A stretch of DNA of 51,399 nucleotides from Deltaproteobacteria bacterium (GCA_003135855.1 PNBD01000153.1:4914-56312), one strand, 5' to 3'. Positions 28,413 to 36,842 are shown, numbered from the stretch's first letter. Numbers and translations: made by a program. Notes: a model not told the origin generated them from the letters alone.

Positions 28413-30521
28413 ATGAACAATCGCGGCCGCGCACCGGCTTCGACGATGCTGCAAATCACGAGCCCGGTCGCCGCGATGCCTGGAATCGGACCGAAGCGAG
28501 CGGCCGCGCTCGCCAGCCGCGGAATCGAAACTGCCGCCGATCTGATCTTTCATCTTCCGTCGCGCTACCAGGATTGGCGCGAACGATCGTCGCCCGACGA
28601 TCTTTGCCCTGGGATTACCGCGGTTATCGAAGGCGACCTTGGCAAAATTTCCGAGCGCCCGATGCGCGGGTCGCGATGGCGCCGGCTCGCGAGCGGATGG
28701 CTAAACGCGGGCGGCCGACAGATTCGCCTCGTGTGGTTCAATCTGCCGGCGTACATGCGCGGCTACCTTCCGGGCGAGCAACGCGTGTTAATCCGCGGTC
28801 GAGTTAGCGCCGCAGTCGACGGCGGTCTCGAGATTGCGCAACCGGAACTTCATCCGCTGTCGGAAGGCGAGCCGAAGGGACTTCGTCCCGTGTATCGGGT
28901 GCCGACGCTCGTGGGTCAGCGATTGTTTGCAAATCTCGTCGCGCGAACCCTTGCACAAATCTCTGTTAGCGGCGCGATTCCGGACGAAGTGCGCGGCGAG
29001 CTTCCGTCGATACAGGAGGCGCTGGCGTATCTGCACGATCCGCCGCCTGACGCCGATTTTCGTGCACTGCAAGCTGGGGAATCGCCGGGCCACCTTGCGC
29101 TCGCGTTCGACGAGCTGTTCGCGTTTGAACTGGCGCTTTTGATCGAGCGGTCGCGAAGCGCGCGACGCGCTGGCATCGCGCTGGAGAATCGCGAGGCCCT
29201 GAGCCGGCGCCTGATCAACGAGATTCCATTTGAATTGACGGGCGCTCAGACTGGCGCGATCAAGGAAATTGGCGACGACCTCGCGCGCCAAGGTCAGATG
29301 AATCGCCTGCTGATGGGTGATGTTGGCAGCGGGAAAACTCTGGTCGCGTTCTGGGCGATGCTGCGCGCGGTCGAGTGCGGCTACCAGGCGGCCATGATGG
29401 CGCCGACCGAGTTGCTCGCCGAGCAGCACTATCGAGGGTTCCAGCGCTGGTGCGGAAAATTCGGCGGCCACAGCGCCTTGCTCACCGGTCGCGTCACCGG
29501 GACCGATCGCAAATCCGTGCTGCGCGGGCTCGCGAATGGTGAAGTCGGTGTCGTGTTTGGAACACACGCGCTGATCCAGGAGCGAGTGCGAATTCGCGAG
29601 CTGGCGCTTGGCGTGATCGACGAACAGCATCGTTTCGGCGTTTTCGATCGCGCGAAAATGAAGGCGCTCGGTGCGCGCACGAATCTTCTGATGATGACCG
29701 CGACGCCGATTCCTCGCAGCCTCGCGATGAGCTTGTTTGCGAATCTCGACGTTTCGTTTCTCGACGAGATGCCGCCGGGCCGCACGCCAATCTCAACGGA
29801 TATCTACGCAGAGGAGGATCTATCGCAGGTTCACGAGCTGCTGCGTATCGAGCTCGATGCCGGCGGACGCGCATATTACGTCGTACCGTTTATCGAAGGT
29901 GAGGATGATGAGGCGAAATCGGTCTCGGCGACCGCGGCCAGAATCGGCAAGAGCGCGTTGCGTGGTGCGAGGATCGGCACGATGCATGGCAGGATGGCGA
30001 GCGCCGAGAAAGATCGCGTGATGCGCGAATTTCGCGACGGCGCGCTCGACATCCTCGTTTGCACGACCGTCGTGGAGGTCGGAATCGACGTGCCGGAGGC
30101 GACGGTAATCGTGATCGACGCGGCCGAACGTTACGGACTCGCGCAGTTGCATCAGTTGCGCGGCAGGGTAGGGCGCGGCGACAAGCCCTCGCGATGCTGC
30201 CTGATCGCGTCGCGCGATAGCGATCCGGCTTCGATTGAACGGCTCGAAGTCATGCGGCAATGCAGGACGGGCAAAGACGTGGCGGAAGCGGACTTGCAGC
30301 TTCGCGGGCCCGGCGATCTGCTTGGAGCGCGGCAGACTGGTGCGCTGCCGCTGCGCTTCATCCACCTGGTGCGCGATCTCCGCACGATCGAGCGCGCCCG
30401 CAAGATGGCGGAGGACTGGCTCAAACGCGATCCGGATCTCGCCAGTTCCGGATCTGAGGGCGCGCGCGACGCGCTTAAGAAAATGCTCTCGCTGGGCTTC
30501 AGCCTGGGCGACGTCGGGTAG
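28413..30521 (+). CDS. recG: ATP-dependent DNA helicase RecG
   Basis: A 702-residue superfamily 2 helicase that remodels stalled replication forks and branched DNA. The N-terminal wedge/OB region begins PVAAMPGIGPKRAAAL and contains HLPSRYQDWR. The helicase core has Walker A GDVGSGKT (302-309), the DEQH box (403-406, the usual RecG variant of DEAH), MTATPIPRSLAMSLF and TTVVEVGIDVPEA. The QLRGRVGRG motif and C-terminal TRG segment (DLQLRGPGDLLGARQTG) are also present. The ATG at 28413 is used; an ATG at 28446 is also possible. It is probably cotranscribed from the pyr operon. Confidence 0.95.
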   Translation: MNNRGRAPASTMLQITSPVAAMPGIGPKRAAALASRGIETAADLIFHLPSRYQDWRERSSPDDLCPGITAVIEGDLGKISERPMRGSRWRRLASGWLNAGGRQIRLVWFNLPAYMRGYLPGEQRVLIRGRVSAAVDGGLEIAQPELHPLSEGEPKGLRPVYRVPTLVGQRLFANLVARTLAQISVSGAIPDEVRGELPSIQEALAYLHDPPPDADFRALQAGESPGHLALAFDELFAFELALLIERSRSARRAGIALENREALSRRLINEIPFELTGAQTGAIKEIGDDLARQGQMNRLLMGDVGSGKTLVAFWAMLRAVECGYQAAMMAPTELLAEQHYRGFQRWCGKFGGHSALLTGRVTGTDRKSVLRGLANGEVGVVFGTHALIQERVRIRELALGVIDEQHRFGVFDRAKMKALGARTNLLMMTATPIPRSLAMSLFANLDVSFLDEMPPGRTPISTDIYAEEDLSQVHELLRIELDAGGRAYYVVPFIEGEDDEAKSVSATAARIGKSALRGARIGTMHGRMASAEKDRVMREFRDGALDILVCTTVVEVGIDVPEATVIVIDAAERYGLAQLHQLRGRVGRGDKPSRCCLIASRDSDPASIERLEVMRQCRTGKDVAEADLQLRGPGDLLGARQTGALPLRFIHLVRDLRTIERARKMAEDWLKRDPDLASSGSEGARDALKKMLSLGFSLGDVG

Positions 30522-30549
30522 CCCGCGGACTCAGTTCCCGACGCCAACG

Positions 30550-31920
30550 TCATTGCTCGTCGGGAGCCGGTCGAGCTGCGATGTGGGCTACGGCACCGTT
30601 CGCTTCGATCGTGCTCGCGCTCCAGATTGCAGGCGCAAGGCGGTCGAAATAATTCGCACCCTCGCCGATGATGACGAGCACAACGTTCGAGCGATAGTCG
30701 ATGCGATGCGCGCTCACGCCGCCGAGCAGGCGATCGAGCAGGGTGGCGTAAACTGCGGCGAAATGGCTCGCAGCCTGATTGTCGGAGAACGCGAGCATCC
30801 AGATCACGTTCAGACCGCGGCTCTGCTGCAGCACGATCATGCGGTCGGCGGTCCATCGCGACGCGATTGCGATTTCGTTGGACTGCTTGCCTAGATTGCG
30901 TTCCAGAATCACGCGCAATAACAGTTCCCCGTACGTGTCGTCGTCCACTTGTTTCCAGCCGCCCATTATTTTCTCGTAGCCAGCCACGGTGATTCGCGGC
31001 GCAGGTGCGGGGTCTTCGAAGTAGAGGCCAGGATGCAAAATCTGGTGCGTCGATTGCGGCGCGCGACGATAAATCGCGTCGACCGCGGCCCAGCCGCCGC
31101 GCCGATATGCCTCAGCGACGAAGGTGACTCCATCCGAATATTCAAAGAGCAGAGGAACACTGAGGCCTTCCGGCGTCCCTGGAGCGTCGGCCGCGAGCGC
31201 CTGGGGCAGGTTCTTCAGTCCGCCGATCAGGGCCTGCGACGTATCGTTGCTCATGCGGCCCGTCGCGTAAGCGAATCCCGAGAGTGTCGCATCACCCTCG
31301 ACGACGGCCTTCAGCGCGAGCGCGCGATCGTCATCGTTCTTGACCTCGTCGAGGCGCTTCTCAAGTCCGAAATTCTGGTCCTGCAACGCGTGCGTGAGCT
31401 CATGCGCAAGCAGGATCTCGCCAACGACGTCACGCTGGATCATGAACTGAGCAGTGCTGTTCCAAAAGCCAAGCTCGGCGCCGCCCTTCACCAGCACCAT
31501 GTCCTTGCTATGCGGATCGTAGAAGCCCGCCACCTGGCTTCTCAGCAGCTTCAGCGTTTCAGCTTTAAGGTCCATCTGCGACGGATAGAGTCCGACCAGC
31601 GCGCCGACGGTACCGGAAACTTGAAGGTCACTGTCGGTGTAGTCGCGCATCATGACCGCCTCGATCATCGCTTCAGCCTCGTCACGGGTTTTGATAACGA
31701 GCGGCACCGGCTGATTGAAATGAAGCTCGCGAAGCTCTTGTATCCCGGTCTCGATTTTCTCGGCTTGCTTTGAATCGACGTGGTCGCCGCGAACGAGCGT
31801 GTATGCGCATCCCGCCAGCAGGAGCGCGCCCAGGAAAGCACCCAAGATCGCACCCAAGGCACCAATGCTTGGCCGCCAGAGCAGTCGCGCGCTAGCGATG
31901 CGAGCGGCCAGCTGCGTCAT
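30550..31920 (-). CDS. Lipoprotein with HExxH zinc-metallopeptidase motif, unknown function
   Basis: A 456-residue predicted lipoprotein. A long hydrophobic N-terminus ends in the lipobox LLAGC (Cys38). The motif HELTH at residues 173-177 (LLAHELTHALQDQNFGLE) is a zinc-metallopeptidase signature. A glutamate in VVEGDATLSGFAYATG, about 30 residues further on, is a reasonable third ligand. The remaining C-terminal ~220 residues have no motif I recognise. It would act at the periplasmic face of a membrane. Its ATG overlaps the stop of rlpA (ATGA), linking it to a septal peptidoglycan lytic factor; a role in envelope maintenance is inference. It converges with recG, with a 28-bp gap. Confidence 0.8.
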   Translation of the reverse strand: MTQLAARIASARLLWRPSIGALGAILGAFLGALLLAGCAYTLVRGDHVDSKQAEKIETGIQELRELHFNQPVPLVIKTRDEAEAMIEAVMMRDYTDSDLQVSGTVGALVGLYPSQMDLKAETLKLLRSQVAGFYDPHSKDMVLVKGGAELGFWNSTAQFMIQRDVVGEILLAHELTHALQDQNFGLEKRLDEVKNDDDRALALKAVVEGDATLSGFAYATGRMSNDTSQALIGGLKNLPQALAADAPGTPEGLSVPLLFEYSDGVTFVAEAYRRGGWAAVDAIYRRAPQSTHQILHPGLYFEDPAPAPRITVAGYEKIMGGWKQVDDDTYGELLLRVILERNLGKQSNEIAIASRWTADRMIVLQQSRGLNVIWMLAFSDNQAASHFAAVYATLLDRLLGGVSAHRIDYRSNVVLVIIGEGANYFDRLAPAIWSASTIEANGAVAHIAARPAPDEQ

Positions 31921-32600
31921 TCGGTCACTATGATGATTGGAAATCCGAACCGCGCCGTTTCCGAAGCGCGAGATGTTGCTTCTGCCCGCGTCGAAAACGC
32001 ACCCATGCGAACACGGTAATAGCGGCGCGTCGCTGCATCAAGTCGATCGACGCGGACGTCGCGGTAGTAGGCCTCCATTTTGTCGCGCAGGCGATCGGCG
32101 TTGTCTTCGCGCGAGAACGAACCAATCTGGACCAGGTAGCGCGGCGCCGAGCCGACCGGACGCGACCCAGCTGGCGCACTGATCAGATCGATTCGGACCG
32201 GCGCGGTGCCGTTGTCGAGCATCCCGATCGTCCGCGCAGCTTTGCGCGACAGATCGATCTTGCGGCCCTTAACGAACGGCCCGCGATCGTTGATCGTCAC
32301 CTCGACCGAGCGATGATTGTCGAGGTTCGTGACCATCACGTGACATCCCAGCGGAAAGATCGTCGAGGCCGCCGTCAAATCTTCCTGATCGTATATTTCG
32401 CCGCTTGAAGTCGGACGTCCATGAAACCCGGGACCATACCAGGAGGCGACGCCCATCTCCTGGATGGTGGATTGCGTCCCGGTGGACGATTGCGTGGATT
32501 GCGTTGCAATCGGCGCGCGCGATTTTTCGGAACTCGAGCACGCGGCGATCGCGATGCTCAATGCGACCGCCAACAGCGCGCGGCATAGCGCCGGGCGCAC
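31917..32600 (-). CDS. rlpA: RlpA-like lipoprotein (septal lytic transglycosylase family) with SPOR domain
   Basis: The preferred start is the GTG at 32598-32600, which follows a strong GGAGGCGGGAG ribosome site; the longer open frame upstream has none. The 227-residue product has a short lipoprotein signal ending AIAAC (Cys21) and a double-psi beta-barrel RlpA domain (GVASWYGPGFHGRPTSSGE, TINDRGPFVKGRKIDLS). A C-terminal SPOR domain follows (YLVQIGSFSREDNADRL, YYRVRMGAF), which binds denuded septal peptidoglycan. In Pseudomonas, RlpA cleaves such glycan strands. It is translationally coupled to the HExxH lipoprotein downstream and diverges from dgt. Confidence 0.9.
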   Translation of the reverse strand: MRPALCRALLAVALSIAIAACSSSEKSRAPIATQSTQSSTGTQSTIQEMGVASWYGPGFHGRPTSSGEIYDQEDLTAASTIFPLGCHVMVTNLDNHRSVEVTINDRGPFVKGRKIDLSRKAARTIGMLDNGTAPVRIDLISAPAGSRPVGSAPRYLVQIGSFSREDNADRLRDKMEAYYRDVRVDRLDAATRRYYRVRMGAFSTRAEATSRASETARFGFPIIIVTE

Positions 32601-32636
32601 CCGAAATTCTCCCGCCTCCTCACCAACCACGGTCGC

Positions 32637-32642
32637 ATTATA
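32637..32642 (-). promoter_or_regulatory. Predicted -10 element of the rlpA promoter
   Basis: Reading the minus strand, a perfect TATAAT lies about 37 nt upstream of the GTG of rlpA, which suits a short leader containing the GGAGGCGGGAG ribosome site. The -35 region 17 bp upstream is poor (TTCTGC), so recognition may rely on an activator or another sigma factor. Confidence 0.4.
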
Positions 32643-32760
32643 GAAACTGGAACGCGCGGGCAGAAGAGCGCCGCTGTTGACCGATGTCGCGCGCGGCGCT
32701 TCGGGAGTGCGCCGCCGCGTGGTAGCATCGAACGCAGGCTGACCCGAATGGGCCGCGACG

Positions 32761-33921
32761 ATGCTGCGGACGAGGCAGGAGCTGGAGGAAATCGAAGCGC
32801 GCACGCTGGCGCCGTATGCTATGCCATCGCGGGCTAGCAAGGGGCGGCGCTATCCCGAACCCGAGCATGCCATCCGCACGATCTTTCAGCGCGATCGCGA
32901 CCGCATCATTCACTCGGCCGCCTTTCGCAGGCTCGAATACAAAACGCAGGTCTTCGTAAATCACGAGGGCGATTATTATCGGACCCGGCTGACTCACACC
33001 CTCGAAGCCGCGCAAATCACCCGCACCCTTGCGCGCGCGCTCGGGCTGAACGAGGAATTGGCCGAGGCGGTGGCGCTCGCGCACGATCTCGGGCATACGC
33101 CGTTCGGCCACGCCGGCGAGAAGGTGCTGAACGAACTGATGAAGCCCTACGGCGGCTTCGATCACAACGCGCAGAGCCTCCGCACCGTGGACTGGATCGA
33201 AATTCGCTACCCGAATTTTCGCGGCTTGAATTTGAGCTTCGAGGTGCGCGAGGGAATCGTCAAGCACTCCAATTTTCACGAACGTCCCGCGGCGCGCGAG
33301 TTCGATCCCGCGACGTATCCTTGTCTCGAGGCTCAGATCGTCGATCTGGCCGACGAGATCGCGTATCTCGCGCACGACGTTGACGATGGCGTCAAAGCCG
33401 GGATGCTCAGCTTCGAGGAATTGAACGCGTCGTCGATGTTTCGCGAAGCCGCGGTCGCGGCGCGTGCGGCCTCTCCGGAAGCGGACCAGCGCGTGCAGCG
33501 CTATCAGACCGTGATCAGAATGATCGACGCGATGTCCACCGATCTGATGACGAACATGGCAAGCGAGATCGAGCGCGCGAAGATCGCGAGCATCGGCGAG
33601 GTGCGGCAGGCGGGTAGGGCGCTCGCGTCGTTCGGCACTGCGATGGGCGCGCAGGTCGAGGAAATCAAGCAGGTGATGCGCGACAAACTGTATCGGCATT
33701 ACCGGGTCAGCCGGATGACGGAAAAGGCGGGCAGGGTGCTCGCGCAATTGTTCGAGACCTACATGTCGGAGCCGCGCCAGATGCCGGGGCACGTGCTCAC
33801 GCGGGCCGAACGCGACGGCGAGCCGGTCTCGCGCGCAGTGGCCGACTATATCGCGGGCATGACCGACCGTTTCGCGCTCGACGAATATCGCAAGTTGTTC
33901 GACCCCAACGAACGTGTCTGA
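32761..33921 (+). CDS. dgt: Deoxyguanosinetriphosphate triphosphohydrolase-like protein (HD superfamily)
   Basis: A 386-residue HD-domain dNTP triphosphohydrolase, which releases tripolyphosphate from dGTP or other dNTPs. Metal-binding residues are seen in TRLTHTLEAAQITR (first His), AHDLGHTPFGHAGE (the HD pair and following histidines) and DLADEIAYLAHDVDDG. The N-terminal ASKGRRYPEPEHAIRTIFQR and FRRLEYKTQVF segments are typical of the short Dgt-like subgroup. Its stop overlaps the start of the TPR gene by 8 bp. Roles in dNTP pool control and, in some bacteria, phage defence are known for the family; nothing here points specifically to defence. Confidence 0.93.
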   Translation: MLRTRQELEEIEARTLAPYAMPSRASKGRRYPEPEHAIRTIFQRDRDRIIHSAAFRRLEYKTQVFVNHEGDYYRTRLTHTLEAAQITRTLARALGLNEELAEAVALAHDLGHTPFGHAGEKVLNELMKPYGGFDHNAQSLRTVDWIEIRYPNFRGLNLSFEVREGIVKHSNFHERPAAREFDPATYPCLEAQIVDLADEIAYLAHDVDDGVKAGMLSFEELNASSMFREAAVAARAASPEADQRVQRYQTVIRMIDAMSTDLMTNMASEIERAKIASIGEVRQAGRALASFGTAMGAQVEEIKQVMRDKLYRHYRVSRMTEKAGRVLAQLFETYMSEPRQMPGHVLTRAERDGEPVSRAVADYIAGMTDRFALDEYRKLFDPNERV

Positions 33922-34549
33922 GCGCGCGCCCAACACGATTCGACAGCGGCGATCGCTCGTGATCCGCCGCGAAGATCATGTCGGCGATCCAATCGGGCTG
34001 GCATTTCTCGAGTCACCGGAAACCCACGGTGACGCCGTGATGGAACGGCTCGAAAAATATCTCGGTATCAAGCTCAAAGTGATCAAGGCCGAGGTCTCGC
34101 ACGAGGAAATCACCGTCGAGATCGAAGCGCGAAGCTGGCGCGAGGAGGGCGCTCGCATGGCGGCGGCGGCGCGAGATCTGTACGACAAAGGCGGACGGCG
34201 TGCCGCGCTATCAATGTATCGCGATGCGCTCGAGCTCGACCCGATGAATGCTGCGGCACTGCTTGGAATGGGACTTGCTCTCGCCGAGCAAGAGAAATTT
34301 GCTGAGGCGCTCGCGATATTCAAGCGTGCGCGCGAGTTCGGGGCCGGCGGCGCCGAGATCCTGCTCGCGATGGGCAAAGCAGCGGCGCGGCTGGATCGCA
34401 AGGCGAGTGCGATCGCGTACTACGAGCAGGTGCTCAAACTCGAACCTCGCAATTTCGTCGCGCGCCGCGCGCTCCGCGCCCTCGGCCACGACCAAACCAA
34501 AAGCGGGAGCGGGGGAGCGGACGGGGGTACCGCCATCGGCGAGAAATAG
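33914..34549 (+). CDS. Tetratricopeptide-repeat protein, unknown function
   Basis: A 211-residue cytoplasmic protein starting at a GTG inside the end of dgt. The first ~75 residues (KYLGIKLKVIKAEVSHEEIT) form an alpha/beta segment without a known match. Residues about 80-190 contain three TPR-like helical hairpins (ALSMYRDALELDPMNAAAL, AEALAIFKRARE, ASAIAYYEQVLKLEPRNF). The tail is Gly/Ser-rich and probably disordered. Overlap with dgt suggests cotranslation. The role is unknown. Confidence 0.75.
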   Translation: MSERAPNTIRQRRSLVIRREDHVGDPIGLAFLESPETHGDAVMERLEKYLGIKLKVIKAEVSHEEITVEIEARSWREEGARMAAAARDLYDKGGRRAALSMYRDALELDPMNAAALLGMGLALAEQEKFAEALAIFKRAREFGAGGAEILLAMGKAAARLDRKASAIAYYEQVLKLEPRNFVARRALRALGHDQTKSGSGGADGGTAIGEK

Positions 34550-34872
34550 CAACGGCCCGCGTCATCGTCGACCACGAAGTGTTGCTCTGCCTGTCGGTCC
34601 TTCGTAACGCCGGAGAACATTCCGGAGTTGCAGCAACCGCTCCTCAATTGAACATCTCCGACCTCCCGAAATAGTCCCGCTCACTGCACCCCCAGAATCG
34701 GCGCCGCCGAGACTGGATGCGCGGCATCTGCAGCCGGGGTCCGTGGCGCCGAGTGCGCTTTCCGTGACCTCGCTGGCAAGTATGGAATCGTATCTTTACG
34801 CCTTTATTGCCATCGTTGTTTGGGTTACACTAGCAAGCGGACAAGACACATACCCAAGAGGAGGCGGGCGAG
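34550..34872 (+). other. Gene-free interval containing the left 93-bp repeat and a cassette promoter region
   Basis: This 323-bp stretch holds no convincing gene. From 34685 it carries the left direct repeat. Between 34778 and 34872 it is AT-richer, with a -10-like TACACT at 34826-34831 (weak -35 TTTATT about 17 bp upstream). A strong ribosome site AAGAGGAGG (34856-34864) serves the ORF at 34873. Confidence 0.5.
34685..34777 (+). repeat. Left copy of a 93-bp direct repeat
   Basis: Identical to 35348-35440 at 92 of 93 positions; the only difference is G at 34748 against A at 35411. Homology stops abruptly at both ends. The two copies enclose a segment of 570 bp containing one ORF. No internal inverted repeat of attC type and no transposase are visible. 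Confidence 0.9.
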
Positions 34873-35346
34873 GTGATGGAGACTTTGCGTGTGGTGATGG
34901 CGAGTGCGACGCGGCGTGTCGAACTCGAAGGGCCGCAGAATATCGTGCTGGAACGACTGGACGAGATGCGCGCCTGGGTCGGAATGCAAGCACAGGAAGC
35001 AACAGAGAAGGGCACCCAGGGTCTTGGTACACCCGAGGTAATTGCCGAGCGAGCGACGCTGCGGACTTTTCTCGCTGTGAAGCGTCCCGGAAACGCCTAC
35101 GAATCGATAGCCGTCTTGCTCGCGTATAAGAGACGCCACGAAGGCAAGCATGAGTTGTCGGCAGACGAAATCCGGGTCGCGATGATCCAGGCCGCAATTC
35201 GGCCGCCACGAGCTATGGGGCAGGCTTTGGCAGATTGTCGTCGGCGTTACGGGTACGTGGAGGTGGGTTCTACGCGGGGTTCATGGAGACTGAGCTCACA
35301 AGGGGAAACCCTCGTGGAAATCGACCTGCCGAGAGCCAACGGGTAA
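34873..35346 (+). CDS. Repeat-bounded cassette protein, unknown function
   Basis: A 157-residue protein starting at GTG 34873 (or ATG 34876), with a strong AAGAGGAGG site 8 nt upstream. Its stop TAA ends one base before the right 93-bp repeat. The N-terminal half (residues 1-60) looks like an amphipathic helix. The C-terminal half (about 70-155: AYESIAVLLAYKRRHEG, PRAMGQALADCRRRYGY, GSWRLSSQGETLVEI) has the helix-helix-strand-strand pattern of a winged-helix domain with a charged wing, so nucleic-acid binding is possible. No named family is recognised. The exact fit of the gene between the repeats suggests that it moves or duplicates as a unit. Confidence 0.6.
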   Translation: MMETLRVVMASATRRVELEGPQNIVLERLDEMRAWVGMQAQEATEKGTQGLGTPEVIAERATLRTFLAVKRPGNAYESIAVLLAYKRRHEGKHELSADEIRVAMIQAAIRPPRAMGQALADCRRRYGYVEVGSTRGSWRLSSQGETLVEIDLPRANG

Positions 35347-35347
35347 G

Positions 35348-35440
35348 TGCACCCCCAGAATCGGCGCCGCCGAGACTGGATGCGCGGCATCTGCAGCCGG
35401 GGTCCGTGGCACCGAGTGCGCTTTCCGTGACCTCGCTGGC
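35348..35440 (+). repeat. Right copy of the 93-bp direct repeat
   Basis: Second copy of the repeat at 34685-34777 (one mismatch). It starts two bases after the stop codon of the cassette ORF and is followed by an AT-rich stretch carrying the promoter of the next gene pair. Confidence 0.9.
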
Positions 35441-35469
35441 GAACAAAGATTGGACGCCAGAGAACCATG

Positions 35470-35498
35470 TTTAATTGATTGACCTTCTATGTGATAAT
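35470..35498 (+). promoter_or_regulatory. Predicted extended -10 promoter of the 35529-36842 gene pair
   Basis: TGTGATAAT at 35490-35498 fits an extended -10 element (TGn plus GATAAT). A TTTAAT at 35470-35475 lies 17 bp upstream as a weak -35. The region is markedly AT-rich compared with the rest of the window. Confidence 0.5.
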
Positions 35499-35528
35499 CG
35501 ATAGGATGTTAAATCACCACTACCTCTT

Positions 35529-36311
35529 ATGATTAACGAGATGAACGACGGCCACGAGACGACGGGTTATCTTGAGAGCATTCCGCAAGGTCTCCGCGAA
35601 CCATTGCTTGCCTCTTTCAATCAGATCGTTAGGAACTTTCGAGAAGGCCGCTGGGAGCCGGCTGAGCTGAATGGCGGCAAACTTTGCGAAATCGTCTTCA
35701 CGATAATTCGAGGTGTTGTCGACGGTAACTTCCCGGCGAAACCGGGAAAGCCGAGGAATATGGTCGATTCATGCAGAGCGCTGGAATCAGAGAATAAGAA
35801 GTTTGGTCGCTCTCTATGCATTCAAATTCCGAGATTGCTGGTCGCGCTGTATGAAGTACGCAGCAACCGTGGCGTCGGACACGTCGGCGGCGATGTTGAT
35901 CCAAATCACATGGACGCGGTGCTCGTTCTCAACATGGCAAAGTGGCTCATGGCCGAATTAATTCGGATCTTCCATGACGTGGAGACGGCCGAAGCAACAA
36001 ATGTTGTCGAGAATCTAATTGACAAGACGGTCCCTCTCGTCTGGAGAGTCGCCGGGAAAGTTCGTGTCCTGAATCCAAGCCTCACGATGAAGGAAAAGTC
36101 ACTCGTATTATCGTTCGTGAGCAATGGTCCGCTTGCCGAGGGTGAACTTCTCGAATCCGTCGAACACTCGAATTCCACGGTGTTCAGACGGGACGTCCTT
36201 ATACCACTACATGATGCCAGACTGATCGAGTATGACCGAAACACCAAGCAGATTTACCTCAGTCCTCTCGGAGTCAGATTCGTTGAGGAGAACATTTCGC
36301 TCGAAATCTAG
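35529..36311 (+). CDS. Unknown protein with HEPN/Abi-like motif and C-terminal winged helix
   Basis: A 260-residue protein whose codon use and GC are clearly lower than its neighbours, suggesting transfer. The N-terminal two thirds are helical. Residues 111-118 (RSNRGVGH, followed by VGGDVDPNHMDAVLVLN) resemble the Arg/Asn...His motif and following Asp/His-containing helix of Abi_C-type HEPN domains, many of which are RNases. Residues about 190-258 (EGELLESVEHSNSTVFRRDV, ARLIEY, IYLSPLGVRFVEE) look like a winged helix. The start may be ATG 35541 instead, as neither has a strong ribosome site. It is followed 15 bp later by a second unknown gene, probably cotranscribed. A defence or toxin role is inference only. 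Confidence 0.65.
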   Translation: MINEMNDGHETTGYLESIPQGLREPLLASFNQIVRNFREGRWEPAELNGGKLCEIVFTIIRGVVDGNFPAKPGKPRNMVDSCRALESENKKFGRSLCIQIPRLLVALYEVRSNRGVGHVGGDVDPNHMDAVLVLNMAKWLMAELIRIFHDVETAEATNVVENLIDKTVPLVWRVAGKVRVLNPSLTMKEKSLVLSFVSNGPLAEGELLESVEHSNSTVFRRDVLIPLHDARLIEYDRNTKQIYLSPLGVRFVEENISLEI

Positions 36312-36326
36312 AAGTGAGTCGAGGCT

Positions 36327-36842
36327 ATGCCCAAAGCAACTCTGACCCTGAAATCCGGCACGACTGTAACAATCGAAGGAACCCTCACCGAGGTTAACAG
36401 ACTATTGGAGCTTCACGACGAAGGGAGAGCCTCAGCCAAAACCCCTAACACCGAAGCTCCGGGGAAAAGAGAAGACCACGATAGGGCGGTGTCGCCCGAC
36501 ACTGTTGCGGAAATTGTCAACCTGATCAGATCGTGCGACGCCGCCGAACGTATCGAAAAGCAGATCCTGGACAAATCGAATGTAGTGAATCGATGCTTGC
36601 TTCCACTGTACATCGTGCATCAGGAGCTTCACAACGCGTTTGGTCTGACTACCGGCCAAATCAGCGCCATCACAAAGGCGCTTGGCGTCCCGATCTCTCA
36701 GCCTAACGTTGCGCACACTCTTGCAGATTCCGCCGCTAGATTTGTCATGACTAGTAGCACCAGAAAACGCGGCGTCGCGGTCGACTACAGAATTAACCGC
36801 CGCGGCCTCCAACAGATCGAAATAACAATCAAGAGCCAATAG
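36327..36842 (+). CDS. Unknown protein, partner of the preceding gene
   Basis: A 171-residue protein with a good GAGTCGAGG ribosome site, 15 bp after its neighbour and of the same low-GC character. Residues 1-30 (MPKATLTLKSGTTVTIEGTL) form beta strands. Residues 35-60 are polar and probably disordered. Residues 60-170 are largely helical (PDTVAEIVNLIRSCDAAERI, NAFGLTTGQISAITKALGV), followed by a basic strand-rich end (RKRGVAVDYRINRRGLQQIE) that could be a wing. A DNA-binding or antitoxin-like role is possible but unsupported beyond fold impression. No known family is recognised. Confidence 0.6.
   Translation: MPKATLTLKSGTTVTIEGTLTEVNRLLELHDEGRASAKTPNTEAPGKREDHDRAVSPDTVAEIVNLIRSCDAAERIEKQILDKSNVVNRCLLPLYIVHQELHNAFGLTTGQISAITKALGVPISQPNVAHTLADSAARFVMTSSTRKRGVAVDYRINRRGLQQIEITIKSQ

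Noticed and set aside
34555-34675. Possible helix-turn-helix gene fragment (residues like LNISDLPK) before the left repeat
   Set aside because: Too short, no start or ribosome site, ends in a stop; resemblance to a regulator N-terminus is too weak to call.
34743-35129. Frame running out of the left 93-bp repeat, with a hydrophobic stretch
   Set aside because: It overlaps the better-supported ORF at 34873, has no ribosome site, and its start lies within the repeat.
34685-35440. Integron attC-type cassette
   Set aside because: The repeats lack the inverted R/L box structure of attC and no integrase is present; kept only as direct repeats of unknown mechanism.
35235-35474. 79-codon frame reading through the right 93-bp repeat
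   Set aside because: It overlaps the 3' end of the cassette ORF in another frame; the Pro/Ser-rich product looks non-coding.
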